64,000 nucleotides of DNA, from NCBI GenBank assembly GCA_023525975.1, contig CM042042.1, positions 44,837,880 through 44,901,879 on the forward strand, in the 5' to 3' direction. The notes under the pieces were generated by a model. The model made no database searches. It saw nothing but the letters and a program-made list of their open reading frames with translations, and had not been told where the DNA came from. Origin of the DNA: Smallanthus sonchifolius. Lineage: Eukaryota > Streptophyta > Magnoliopsida > Asterales > Asteraceae. Numbering within the stretch: position 1 is the first letter of the stretch; every line of letters begins with the position of its first letter. Position numbers and translations under genes: made by a program. Below, piece after piece: positions 1 to 11,240 of the stretch.

Positions 1-1196
1 AAAAACACATGAGTTGTGGATTTAATTATTGCACACGTTTAATTGGTTGTTTCATTTCAATTGCATTCCACCAATTTATTTTTTTAAGATTTGGGAATTT
101 TATGTGATTGTTTTTCTTCTTAGGAAATTTTCAATTTTCATCTTAAAAAGCTTCTTATGTGCTTCGTATCGAGACATAAAAGTTACAAGGTTAACTCATT
201 TACGGCATGTTTAACATGTTTATTACATCCATCGGCCTGTCTTTATCGTTTAGATAAATTTGTTACACAGATCGTATTTGGGTTACCCAATTTTAAATGT
301 GTCTGGATTAAGGTTTATTAGATCATATTGTAATCAGAAATAGTAGATGGTAGATTATGTAAATGTGATGACATGTATATTTAACCATGTAATACCCTAA
401 TTTAAAATAAAATCACAATTCCCAAATGTTCTATTTGTCTCAGTTGGGCTCAGTTCTCCGGAAACATAAGTTTGCATCAACTTACAATTAGAATAACCTT
501 CGAAGTTCCAACTCGAGACCATCAAAGTAAATATAAATTGGCATCAACTTACAATTAGAAATTCGGAATCCTCTTTTCTTCACCTACAAAACTGACTATG
601 ACGCCGTGTCGCCGAAAATGAGAAAAACATAAAACCATTGATTCAAATCTTTAACTTCATGTAGTATGAATAAATAAAATATGAAGTCTCGAGCAATAGT
701 TGAATTCGCAACTCGGATTTTTGAAAGAAAATATAACAAAAGTTTAAAATTTGAAAATGACGGTCATTTAAAACCGTCTTCATTTATCTAAATTGGTTGT
801 TGGACTGTCATTTTCAAAATTTTAGCAGTAGTATTGAATGAAGACGATTCAAGAATACTCAACCAAAATGGTTGTGAAGGTGGTTTCTTGTCTAACGGGC
901 TAGTCCGGTACTACAAGAACTCGTAAGAAAGGGCTATATGGAATAGACTCCCAAAAAAATTGAACCATGTTTAACCTTTTTTTTACCATTATTTTAGTGC
1001 CCATTTTTTTAAGTCATTTGGGCCTCTTGGGCTGCGTTAGGGGAATGTCGTTTCACGTTTCCATGGAAATCCTGTAGGATACCTCTCAGAGAGAAAAATA
1101 CTGCTGGTTTTTCGATGTTAGTTCATTTATCATTTTATTGTATATTGGAAAAAAAAATGAGTTGGTTTTTTCAGAGGTTGATTACTTGATTGCTTG
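1..1196. other. Intergenic, nothing recognised
   Basis: AT-rich sequence without a recognisable coding segment. The only structure noticed is a 20-bp direct repeat (gcatcaacttacaattagaa) at 474-493 and again at 541-560. The short open frames here have no recognisable motif. Confidence 0.6.
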
Positions 1197-1204
1197 TGTA
1201 CACT

Positions 1205-1336
1205 CAGTGGCGAAGCTTGAAGAAAAAACGTAGGGGGACGGGGCGGAACTATAAAATTTTCGGCCAAATATTTATAAACTAACACTACTGTGCGAAAAAT
1301 CGTGGGAGGCCGGGCCCTCACTAAGCTTCGCCCATG
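1205..1336. mobile_element. hAT-type MITE, 132 bp
   Basis: Imperfect terminal inverted repeats: cagtggcgaagctt at the left, and the right end reads catgggcgaagctt on the other strand (12 of 14 match). It is flanked by the 8-bp direct repeat tgtacact at 1197-1204 and 1337-1344. An 8-bp duplication with CA..TG ends is the hAT signature. It is too short to encode anything. Confidence 0.8.
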
Positions 1337-1622
1337 TGTACACTGTGTTACGTGCCTACCTTTCCATTGTTCCAACCATATTGATATGCACAAGTCTACA
1401 TGTGTGGCACCCGACATTTCAGGTCAATATCTGTGCTTATTATAAACGAGTTTACATTATATTTGTTTTTGTGATTTACCTAATTGCATAAATTAGGACA
1501 TTAAAGTCTAGCAAAAGCCGTACATTGTCTCATTTCATATTTTGATAATTCTAAAAGTTACCGGTTCACGTACCTGTATAATCCGTCTAATATGAACGTT
1601 AGTGATTAAAATAAATAACCAG

Positions 1623-1647
1623 ATATATATATATATATATATATATA
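1623..1647. repeat. (AT)n microsatellite
   Basis: About 12 AT dinucleotides inside the gypsy 5' LTR. Confidence 0.9.
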
Positions 1648-2665
1648 GACGTATATAGTACGCAAACTTTACGTTCGATGATTAATTTCTTTTTGTTTTA
1701 TACTAAATAGAGTTAAGTAACGAACCCTTTCGAAGACGTCTCCGTGTAGCGTCACCTTTAGGCATTTTTATCTACAAATAATCGTCTTCACGAATTATAT
1801 TACAACTCGTGATTTTAATATATTATTTTTTTCTCATCAAACTAGTCTCTAACTAGTAGGATACTAATCTTCTTTCTAGTTAAGGAACCTAAACCGAGTT
1901 AAAACACCATTTCTAGTACTAACCAAGGTTAAACACCTAACTACCTAAATATCTAATCTCTAAACACAATTACCAAATTAATCAACCCAACCCCCAACCC
2001 CATTACCCTCTCACGGCCGAGAAGCACAAGTAGGCCCCCCCTCCCTTGCCATTTTCTTCTTTGGATGGATTGTTAAATAATCTCCCATACTTATTTTACT
2101 ATAAAGTCTTCCATATGTCATTCTTACACCTTCTACCACCAAATGCAAGACTTAATATTATTATTTCATTTCTTGTCTCATCCTAATCCCCTTCTTCCGG
2201 CTACACAACAACTTTTCCTTTCTTTTTCTTCATAATTCCTTACGGCAATTACAAGAACACAACAATCCTTATGCCTTTTCAAAAATCAAGCTAAGTCTAG
2301 GGAAAGTCAAGTGAAGATTTAAAGGTTTCAATAATTTACAAGTATTTTGGAGCATCTACAAACCATTCAAGCCTCGTACATCCATCCATTTTAGTGTCTT
2401 TCCTAGCTTGGCTAGTGGTAAAGAATTCATCTCCATATTATGACATATTTCTAGTTTTAGTAAATGGTTCACCATGGTTGGAATAGCTCTCTTAAAAATC
2501 ATAAAAATATAACCTACACATGAAAATGAGTTTATTTTATGAAACACTTCCTAACTTATGATTTGTTGTTCACTCGGGTGATTTATTTTACAAAAGTATA
2601 TATTTGTTCTTAGCTTTGTAACTAAGTTGTTGGGTGGTGTTTTGTTATTGAAATTATCATAAAAG

Positions 2666-2668
<3 letters not shown>

Positions 2669-2698
<30 letters not shown>
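2669..2698. repeat. (AT)n microsatellite
   Basis: About 15 AT dinucleotides inside the gypsy 5' LTR. Confidence 0.9.
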
Positions 2699-2701
<3 letters not shown>

Positions 2702-4488
2702 AGTGGTTTATGTTCACAAATATGTTTATATGTTACTAGATAAGATTTTCATATGATAAAGTTTGCGATTCTGGACAAATGGTATTTTTGTAAAAGTTTA
2801 GTGATTTTATATGAGATCTCGTGATTTGTAGAAAAATCAAAACTTAATATGTTCTTAGTAATTATCATGTATTTCTTTCCCATAAAAGGTGTTCTTATAA
2901 AATATAGTCTTTAAAACATTTAAAATAATTATTTAGAAACGTATTTGTAAATGTATCGTTTTACATTTTTTGGTATTTTGAATATATAAATATGGGTATT
3001 CTAGTTAAATATTTTTATTTGGGATATTTTTGGTTAAATATAATCATTTAAGATACATGTATGTTTTCTAAGACAAAAGCCTAAGAAAGTTAAAAATATA
3101 TATAATTTTATGGGTTTTTGTTAGTCTTTCATAAGTATTGGTGACTTATATATTTTACTAAGGTAACTTAGTAAAAATGGTGAAATTATAACTTAGTATT
3201 ATTTTTGGTAAATCTTGCCAACTTATGGTGCTAGTATCGTGTAATAAGTGGGAATGGATATATATTTCTTAAAAGATCGAGTTATTGTTTTGTCTGAAAT
3301 GTTGTGGTTACTAGTTATATTGGTACAAATGTAATAATTATTTGTTAAGTTACAAACACGATGAGATGGACTAATTTTTTTGCTAAAAATAAATATACCA
3401 TTTTATATATATATTTATTTAAACGATTATGAATACGGAATGTGTTCCGAAAATTTACTTAAACTAAGTGTTTAGTTATATATTTTAGGATAAATATATT
3501 TTATGAGGATAAACACTAATCACCAACGGATAGTTGAGTTTAACTATTTTCTAAACGAGTCATTCCAATCATGTCTAATAAGTTGGGAGAACCACTTACA
3601 TATGAGACGTCCAATATCAACCCTAAGATGCCTTTTGTATTTAGGGTACGAGTAGTCGAGTCTCTCTATTACGGACCTTTATTTGCTAGCTGCACGCACT
3701 TGAGGTGAGTTTCACGGCCCCTTTTTACTGTTTTGCATATTTTGAGGGAAGAACATACTTATAACTATTTTTATATGATAACAAGAAAACAAGACTCGAC
3801 CTTTATGTTTGCATGAGTTAATACATTTTGAGCTCATAAAGTCCCATGACCATCATATTTATAACCATTAGATATGGATTAGCCTAGGATTCTATGGATA
3901 GTACTATTGGGTTTGACACCCCCCGTCATGGTTAGTCGCGTTAATCATGGGTCCCTCTGGCCAAATGACCGCATATTGTTCAATAATTGCTCGTGAGGTA
4001 CGAGTGAGGGGCAAAACACCTGGTCTTGGATTGGTTATGCATCATGTATGTACATATTATTTGTATACCTAGATAGTTTACAAATGGGTCAAACATTATT
4101 TGTTTTGTTTATCATATACGTGAAAACATTTTCATGCAATTGGTTTGCTCATCGTATTCGTATATAAAACCTGTGAAATCACCAACCTATTGTTGACACT
4201 TTCAAGTATGTTTTTCAGGAAATTAAGTGCGACAACAAGGGTAATACTACATAGGGTTCATGCATACATGGTGGATACTACTTTTGAAGATTTTTCTTGT
4301 ATAACCCATAATGTTTGGGTCATATTTGCAAAATCTTAATATTTTGTAACTTCAACTAATATTTTGTGCTGTAAAAACTTAAACTTAATTTGTGTATCCA
4401 GTTTGTATGTATGCGTTTGCAATAATCATATGCTTTGGAAAATATAAAAGTTACGCCTCGCGATTCCGCCTTGGCGGGGTGTGACAGA

Positions 4489-4500
4489 TTGGTATCAGTG
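4489..4500 (+). promoter_or_regulatory. Primer binding site, initiator tRNA-Met type (degenerate)
   Basis: ttggtatcagtg begins 3 bp after the LTR end. The canonical plant PBS is tggtatcagagc, so the last bases have diverged. Confidence 0.7.
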
Positions 4501-4669
4501 TCATTGATTATAGCGAACTAGGAGTCTAAAAATCGAACTAGTCTATAATTTAAATGACTCACTAAGACGTTTTTCATTGCATATGCATTTCATAACCTAT
4601 CATCATATTGCACGGATATCGTAGACACCGAGTATCGTCACACACTAACCCCATTTCGACTTCAAAACC

Positions 4670-5500
4670 ATGGCACTCAAAAGAAGGGCACCGCGTGACA
4701 CTAATGGTGAAAACAACACGAAGATTTCCGCAGAAGTGGAGCAACTCATATCACAGCGTGTAGCCGCCGCCTTGGAGCAGTACGAAGCCAATCGGAATAA
4801 TGGCGGAGGAAATGGTAGTGGTACCGGCGGAGGAGGTGCAGGAGGCAGTGGCACCGCTGGAGGTTCTGGAGATGCTTTGAACAAGAAGTGCACCTATAAG
4901 GCCTTTCTATCCTGCAACCCTCACAACTTCAGTGGCACCGAGGGTGCAGTAGGCCTGATGAGGTGGATTGAGAAGATGGAATCTGTGATTGATATCAGTG
5001 AATGCACACTTACTGACAAAGCATTAACCTGGTGGAATTCTCAGATGAAAACCTCTTCCAGCTATCGTGGGATGATCTGAAGGTCATGATGATTGAGGAG
5101 TACTGTCCTCGAAATGAATTGCAGAAAATCGAAACTGAAATGTGGAACCTTCAAATGATAAGAGATGATGTGGCTGGTTACACTGACATGTTCAGTGAGC
5201 TGGAAATCTTGGTGCCACACATGGTCACGTCAGAGTACAAAAGGGTTGAAAGGTACTTGTGGGGTCTTGCACCCCAAATTCGTAGTTTGGTGACTTCGTC
5301 GAACCCCATGGACGCCAAGAGTGCCATAGTCTTAGCCTACAAACTTAGGATGATGCTGTTCGTAATGGTTTGTTCGGGAAAAAGGAAACTGAGGAAAGAA
5401 AGTTAGGAGAAAAGAGGAAATGGGCGGGAAAACCAAATAACCCGTTCAGGAATCAAACCTACAAGAGACAGGAGACTGTGAAAGTTTTTGGTGCCAACAC
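4670..5500 (+). pseudogene. Gypsy Gag (capsid) pseudogene
   Basis: Gag of the gypsy element at 1403-5812. The first frame (4670-5080) has a low-complexity Gly/Ser/Thr linker and then capsid sequence with FSGTEGAVGLMRWIEKME and DKALTWWNSQ. The reading frame shifts near 5040-5075 and continues from 5032 with SWDDLKVMMIEEYCPRNELQ and VERYLWGLAPQIRSLV, the conserved gypsy capsid block. A second shift near 5350 moves coding sequence to another frame until about 5500, where the internal deletion joins the 3' LTR. No zinc knuckle remains. It cannot make a full Gag. Confidence 0.85.
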
Positions 5501-5812
5501 TGTGAACTCATCAACCTAGTGTTGACACTTTCAAGTATGTTTTTCAGGAAATTAAACGCGGCAACAAGGGTAATACTACGTAGGGTTCATGCATACATGG
5601 TGGATACTACTTTTGAAGATTTTTCTTGTATAACCCATAATGTTTGGGTCATATTTGCAAAATCTTAATATTTTGTAACTCCAACTAATATTTTGGGCTG
5701 TAAAACCTTAAACTTAATTTATGTATCCAGTTTTATGTAGCGTTTGCAATAATCATATGCTTTGGAAACCATAAAAATTACGCCTCGCGATTCCGCTTGG
5801 CGGGGTGTGACA
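5501..5812 (+). repeat. Truncated 3' LTR of gypsy element
   Basis: Corresponds to 4172-4486 of the 5' LTR with scattered substitutions and small indels, ending gcggggtgtgaca before the target duplication. The first ~2.8 kb of the LTR are missing. Confidence 0.85.
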
Positions 5813-6133
5813 ACATGCAAGAGGTGCAACCCTTCTATGCATGCAGCCATTGATGTGGGTTAATAAAATGTTTAGACCTTTGGTTTTTTAATTAATTGTA
5901 ATTATGTGAGTTAATTTCCATAATAGTGGTTTAGTATGTGGTTATTATTATAGTAGTGGGTTTAGTGGTTATGTTTATATATAGCCATTTGATATGTTTT
6001 GAGGATACGAATGAAATGAATCAAGTCTAAATTATCTCTCTAACTTTCTGTCTGGCTTTTTTTTATTTTCTTTGGCCAAAGATTGACCGTTGGAACCACA
6101 TCAGTGGTATCAGAGCGGTCTTGATCCACTCCT

Positions 6134-7037
6134 ATGGACGCTCAAGAATGGAACGAGTCGTTGGATCGAATCGAGTCAACGATTGCTCAGATGATCGATC
6201 TTCTCAAAAACCGACCTCGGTTCCTAGCCCCTGCCACCGCTACCGCCACCACAACACCACCATTGGCCACTGCCGCCTCACCTCCACCAATTGCTTCCGC
6301 CACTGCACCACGTGTTCCGTCACCCGCTCCCGCCGCAACACCATCACCTACCTTGCCACCACTGAAACAAGTTTGTTCACCCGCTTCTGTTAGAACACCG
6401 AAACCAGCCCCGCAACAAGCACAACCAGCCTCCATTTGTACCAACACTAGCCCTTGCACACCCCGCCATGATGAATGGTCCGATCCTTGCTTTTGGCCCA
6501 CATGTTGAGTCTCATGGGTCTAAGTCAAATTCCCAAAAGGCCACCAAATTTAATTTAAAACAGATTGGTGTATGGAACAACCATTCTGGCATGGACTTGT
6601 TCCATGGTCCTACTATATTTACGGGACCTTTCATGTGCTCACATGGAAGTATTCATGGTCCCCAAGCTCCATCATATATGGTGGTTTCTAATCGTTATGC
6701 TCCGGATGGTCTGTTCAGGCATGTTGGGTTAAGGTTTTTTGAAGACGCCCGAGAAACCGAGTGGCACCCGCCGTGGAGCTTCGTTGAGACTTATCCAAAT
6801 GCTACCAGGAGAACCGAATGGCGGCCACCTTGGCGTTTTACTCAGACAAGTCCTAATGTGTTCGGACGCCTCAACTGGCGGCCTCCATGGTGCACTACCA
6901 AGGCTTGTTCCAGTTCCGTTCTTGAGGACAAGAACGATTCTAAGGGGGATGAAATAATTACGTGCCTACCTTTCCATTGTTCCAACCATATTGGTATGCA
7001 CAAGTCTACATGCAATGCAGGCATTGATGTGGGTTAA
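6134..7037 (+). pseudogene. Gag-like ORF remnant of the small LTR element, proline- and Trp-rich
   Basis: Starts MDAQEWNESLDRIESTIAQM, 14 bp after the PBS, followed by a Pro/Ala/Thr-rich low-complexity stretch (residues ~30-110). The frame shifts near 6460-6480 and continues from 6468. That second part contains three copies of a ~20-residue unit built on [TL][EN]W[RH]PPW (at ~6750-6890) and an acidic SSVLEDKNDSKGDE end at ~6910-6950, next to the polypurine tract. I do not recognise a domain; it has no zinc knuckle or protease motif. The frame runs on into the 3' LTR, which is unlikely to be coding. Confidence 0.55.
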
Positions 7038-7281
7038 TAAAACGTTTAGACCTTTGGTCCTTTAATTAATTGTAATTAATTATGTGAGTTGATTTCCATA
7101 GTAGTGATTTAGTAGGTGGTTATTATTAAAGTAGTGAGTTTAGTGGTTATGTTTATATATACCCATTTGATATGTTTTGAGGATACAAATGAAATGAATT
7201 AAGTCTAAATTATTTCTCTAAATTTCTATTTGACTTCTTACTATTTTCTTCGGCCAACGATTAACCGTTGGAAGCACATCA
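6956..7281 (+). repeat. 3' LTR of the small non-autonomous element
   Basis: Direct repeat of 1349-1402 plus 5818-6103, ending cacatca. The start is placed just after the polypurine run aagggggatga and may be off by ~10 bp. Confidence 0.7.
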
Positions 7282-9338
7282 CACAGATAATGAACATTTT
7301 GTAAAAAAAATTCTAATATGTTTGTTAGACTTGTGATGGCTTCGTGTTAAGTTACTATTCTTGAATTGTGTTTAACTTGGAGGATACCTCGCGCTCCGCA
7401 GTGGTATCCTAATTCGTAGTAATGTTAACAAAATGGGGCCGTTAAATTTTGTAATGTAAAAATAATATAACGTAAAAATAAAGAAAAAATAAGGTTATTA
7501 AAAACAGAAGATGAAACCAAATTTCATTAAAAAAACAAAAAAAATATGTTATACCCGCTCTGCGCGGCAGGGTAGCCGAACAAAAAGTTAAAACGAACTA
7601 AAAAAGAAAAAAAAACTATCTAAACAAAAAGTAAGGAACTGTTAAGAAAAACTCTAGCTGGGCTATTGGCGCTTCACATTGAAAAAAACACCAACCACAT
7701 AATGACACGTGGCCTTGCCGCCGAGCTCAACCAACCATGATCCCACTCTTCAAACGTATAAGCTATATAATGGGTTGTGTGAATTGTTAAGCGATCATGA
7801 TTCCTTGATCCGTAGGTTCTCTTTTTTCTTATATTTCTTATTTTAAATTTAAATATTGTATGAAATATAACTTTGATACGAGTATACTAACTGACTTGAA
7901 ACCTGGGGTTATTGTTTGGCTCTATTGTTGTAAAGTGTAATGTAGTTGTAAGTTACGTTTTCCCTTAAAAATCCAACTTAAGGTTTAATGATCTTTCTAT
8001 ATGTTTTTAAAGTGTAAAATGGTTAATATTTTTATTAATAAAACCAAAATCGAACTTTTAAGTACAGGAATTGAGCTTGTTTTGTTAGTAGGTTGCGTTA
8101 AGAAGACAAGTCAATCTATTAGATTTTGTAGTCTAGCGGCACAAAGGTGTGTAGTAAAGGTATCCTCATTAAATGATTGAGGGTTTTAATCCTATAGTAC
8201 AGATTTAAAAATAGATTTAGAGGGTGAATGTATTGATAATATTTGTAGAAAACAACTAAATGTTAAACTCTTTGCGTGACTTTAATTCCTCATATCTTCA
8301 TCAAAACAAACTTTCCAACGGTGCGACATGACATACTGAAGCCCCCACCCGGTACCGAATTCACGTCCTCGGCCCTTCCCGCTGCTTCACCCCGTCATTT
8401 CATTTTCTTCCTACCCAGCAATGCATGCCGAATTGGCATGCCGACCCCGCTCTCCTTCAATCTTGTGCTCCCGAGAGTTGGGGGCGATGTTCCCGCGAGG
8501 TACCGTCTTGCCACCTCACTGCCATCTCAATCCTTCCCATTCTCCATCCTAAAAGCCATTCATCAAACAACTTCAATGTCTTATCTATGTCTTTTTACAT
8601 AACTTAGAGTTGTTAGGTTTATGAACTCGTCAATTGTTTAGGACCATAAGTGAAATAACTTTGTTTCTTTCTTTCAAAAAAAGGTTCTCATTTTTAAAAC
8701 TCGTTTTAAAACCCCCACAAATGTTAGTGTCACCGTGAATGAATGAATAAATAAATAGAGGAAAAAGTAGATGTGTAAAAAGTGAGATATACACTGAGAA
8801 AAACATTATGGTAGGGCTTTATTTATCTCATTACTCTAGAAACTTTTGAATTGATGTGTGGTTGGTAGCAATTTATTAGATTTTAATAAAATTGAAATTT
8901 AATTTTCATTTTTTGGCATGTTTGGTTTACTAAAAGATGAAATTGGATTTGAAATTAATTCAAATCAAATCTCTTAACTAATAGAATGCAAAATCTCTCC
9001 TGGTTTTAATGAAATTCATAATACCTCATAATTTTAATGAGTAATTTTATCTTTCAAGTAATGTTACATTACAATTCTATTAATAAATATACTAACCAAA
9101 CGCATTAATGATTTCAAATGAGTTCTCTAAATTCCAATTCTAATTTCATCAAATTCCACAAACCTAACGTCCCCTTAGAGTCTTGTTGTTATTTACACAC
9201 CGGGTTTTATGAGGAAAGATTTTTGGTTTTTTCTTACTAGAAACAAATAGCCTCTTTGAAAAACAATAATTGAAAAGGAGTTGTTTAAGTTTTATTATTT
9301 AGAGAAGTTTTCTTAAGAAACCATCCCTTTATTATATA
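7282..9338. other. Intergenic, AT-rich; possible decayed MITE
   Basis: No coding segment is supported. Two GC-rich clusters stand out in AT-rich DNA: ggatacctcgcgctccgcag near 7381 and tacccgctctgcgcggcagg near 7554; they may mark the ends of a short element. From ~8905 to ~9175 the sequence looks like a decayed MITE (tggcatgtttggtttac at the left, accaaacgcattaatg towards the right). The GC-richer block at 8330-8560 contains an open frame with no recognised motif. Confidence 0.4.
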
Positions 9339-9759
9339 CTAGCTTAGACTCCGTTTAATACATACGGGGTGAAAAATATCAATATATAAATTTTTCAAAT
9401 TTTATTTATGTATTTTACAGGTGTAAAAATGTATTACTATACATGTAACAAGGATAGAAAACAAAATTGAAAATATGTAAAAAAACAATATATTATTAGG
9501 TTTCGAAAATACGTCAATTACTATTTAATATAATTTGACTTTCATTTTACTATTTGATTGAAAATAAAAGTTACATAATTAGATTTTAAAGTTTTTATAA
9601 CAAATGATAATTTAAAATAAATATGTTTTATTAATATAATTAGTAATTTATTAAAAATATGAGTGCATTTAATAAGAGAGAGACGAGGAAACAATGATGA
9701 AATTTGATATGGTGACGACTCGTGGCATACAAAAACCTTTATTTATTATATAGTATAGA
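9339..9759 (-). mobile_element. Non-autonomous Helitron, 421 bp
   Basis: Inverted copy of 27368-27788. Read on the minus strand it starts TCTATACTATATAATAAATA and ends with a short GC stem (ccccgt..acggag) then CTAG. It is preceded by A and followed by T, the Helitron insertion rule. No coding capacity. The hairpin has decayed relative to the other copy. Confidence 0.75.
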
Positions 9760-10873
9760 TTTTCTAATCATACGCAAAATTACGAAAAAAGAAAAGAAAA
9801 GATAAGAAACAAAATTATTTTTGTACACTTGGACTTGAGTCTTTTTTATACAACTACGAAGAATCATGCGTTAATAAATACATTGAGATATTATGAGTTG
9901 GACGTATAACTATATATTTAATTCAGCAACGTCGATTGAGGGGGATTGTATAATCGTTAAATATTATTATTTTTTAATTTTAATTATAAATTATAAATAT
10001 CGGTTGAATCATCTCTCCTTCCCCGGATGTCACCTTTATAGTATCTATTCAAATTTTACACGTGTTACACAACTTCTTAATTAATCATTTAGATACTGTA
10101 AATTCAGGCATTGATGCTAGGCTCTAAAACTGGTAACTGGATTAGGGGAATTTCAACGAATAGTCTATGATTGTTTCTTCGCCTTCTCCGAATGGGGATC
10201 TGTGCAGTAGCAACGCGTTAGGACGTTACTGGGAGGGATAATCCTTGCGTCGGCCCTCCAGCGTAAGAGTAAGCTTCAGGGATAAAGTGATGAGTAATGG
10301 AGAAGAGACGGAGGACTAGGTCATACATGCTTGTGGTGATTCTCTTTCCTTTTATACCGGGTGCCTCGAGGATGTCGGGACCAACGAGTCCCACTATGGA
10401 GTCACGCAAGTATATCCTTCACTGTGATTAGTGGACACGTTTTCCTCCTATAGGAATATGCCATGTGTCTTAACCATTTTCTTGGTGGGGCCGTGGGCTT
10501 CTAGCCCATGTGTGGTTTGGGCTGAGCAGACCTCTCCTCTTCAGATACCGTTAAAAATATATTACGTAATTGATTAAAACTAAATTGTAATATATAATTT
10601 AAATACACAACTAAAAAACTTTCTATGAACCACCTTGTTCGAGTCTAAAAAAAACGAAGGACGCTACCCTTAAACCCTTCTTATTGGAAATTAAACATAG
10701 ATTATTGAATAATAACATGAAAAATAAAACACTCCCACTCCCGCATCGGCACAACCATCTCCAAAACACCTCCCTCACGCAACACCGTTCATGGGTGAGG
10801 TGGTGTCTTGCTCGACACCGGGCAACCACATAGGTTGTGCCACATCGAACCGCACCACCTCCAGTATATATTG
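9760..10873. other. Intergenic; possible LTR fragment on the minus strand
   Basis: 9760-10130 shows nothing. Read on the minus strand, 10540-10130 looks like part of an LTR: a TATA box (tataaaagg, 10348-10356), then a C/T-rich tract and gctggagggccgacgcaagg, as in the R/U5 area of some plant gypsy LTRs. No ends or target duplication were found, so this is tentative. 10560-10870 is unassigned. Confidence 0.35.
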
Positions 10874-10934
10874 TTGTAAATAATCTTTACGGTTGCAATA
10901 AAAATTCAATTTTTGCTCTATCTGGTCCTTCATA

Positions 10935-10946
10935 TGGTATCAGAGT
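10935..10946 (+). promoter_or_regulatory. Copia primer binding site (tRNA-Met type)
   Basis: tggtatcagagt directly after the LTR remnant. One base differs from the canonical tggtatcagagc. Confidence 0.8.
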
Positions 10947-11240
10947 AAGGTTTAAACACATCAACGCACACAAACTCGTCTCCTTCGTCGCCAAAAGGTT
11001 CATCTCTTTCAACGCCAAAATTTTCGTTAATGGGTGACGACACAAACTCTTATTCTCTCTCTGTCAATGCCCTAAAGAAGCCCCTACTCCACGGGCTCGA
11101 TCTCTACCGATTCATTGACAGCACTCACTTGACATCGGCACCAACAACAGCCCCTGATGGGACAATAACTCGACACAAAGACATTCAACAATGCCAAGGT
11201 AAGATCGGCTTCTATTCGAAGCTCTTGTAGGCACCCTATC

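Larger units (their letters stand above)
1403..4486 (+). repeat. 5' LTR of gypsy element, 3.1 kb
   Basis: Starts tgtggcaccc immediately after the target duplication and ends gcggggtgtgaca just before the PBS. Its last ~315 bp (4172-4486) are repeated with few differences at 5501-5812, which fixes the 3' edge. It contains AT microsatellites and no coding segment. A 3-kb LTR is long but within the range of plant gypsy families. Confidence 0.8.
1403..5812 (+). mobile_element. Defective Ty3/gypsy retrotransposon
   Basis: 5-bp target duplication acatg at 1398-1402 and 5813-5817 brackets a TG..CA element. It has a full 5' LTR (1403-4486), PBS, a decayed gag and only the last ~310 bp of the 3' LTR (5501-5812). 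Protease, RT, RNase H and integrase are missing: sequence jumps from the end of gag straight into the 3' LTR, so one internal deletion removed pol plus most of the 3' LTR. It lies inside the 5' LTR of the small element at 1346-7281 and so is younger than it. Confidence 0.85.
1346..7281 (+). mobile_element. Small non-autonomous LTR retroelement, split by a gypsy insertion
   Basis: Two copies of a ~330-bp LTR bracket a short internal region. The 5' LTR is split into 1346-1402 and 5818-6103 by the gypsy element at 1403-5812; the 3' LTR is ~6956-7281. The two share tgcctacctttccattgttc, a tgatgtgggttaataaaa stretch and an LTR end in cacatca. The internal region starts with a tRNA-Met-type PBS (tggtatcagagc at 6105) and ends with a polypurine run (aagggggatga) before the 3' LTR. 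Flanks cactg (1341-1345) and cacag (7282-7286) match at 4 of 5 bases, a plausible decayed target duplication. Without the insertion the element is ~1.5 kb, with no protease, RT or integrase, so it resembles TRIM/SMART-type elements. The exact 3' LTR start is uncertain. Confidence 0.75.

Noticed and set aside
8276..8602. Possible small gene in a GC-richer block
   Set aside because: Two overlapping frames, no domain, no splice or promoter context; no basis to prefer either.
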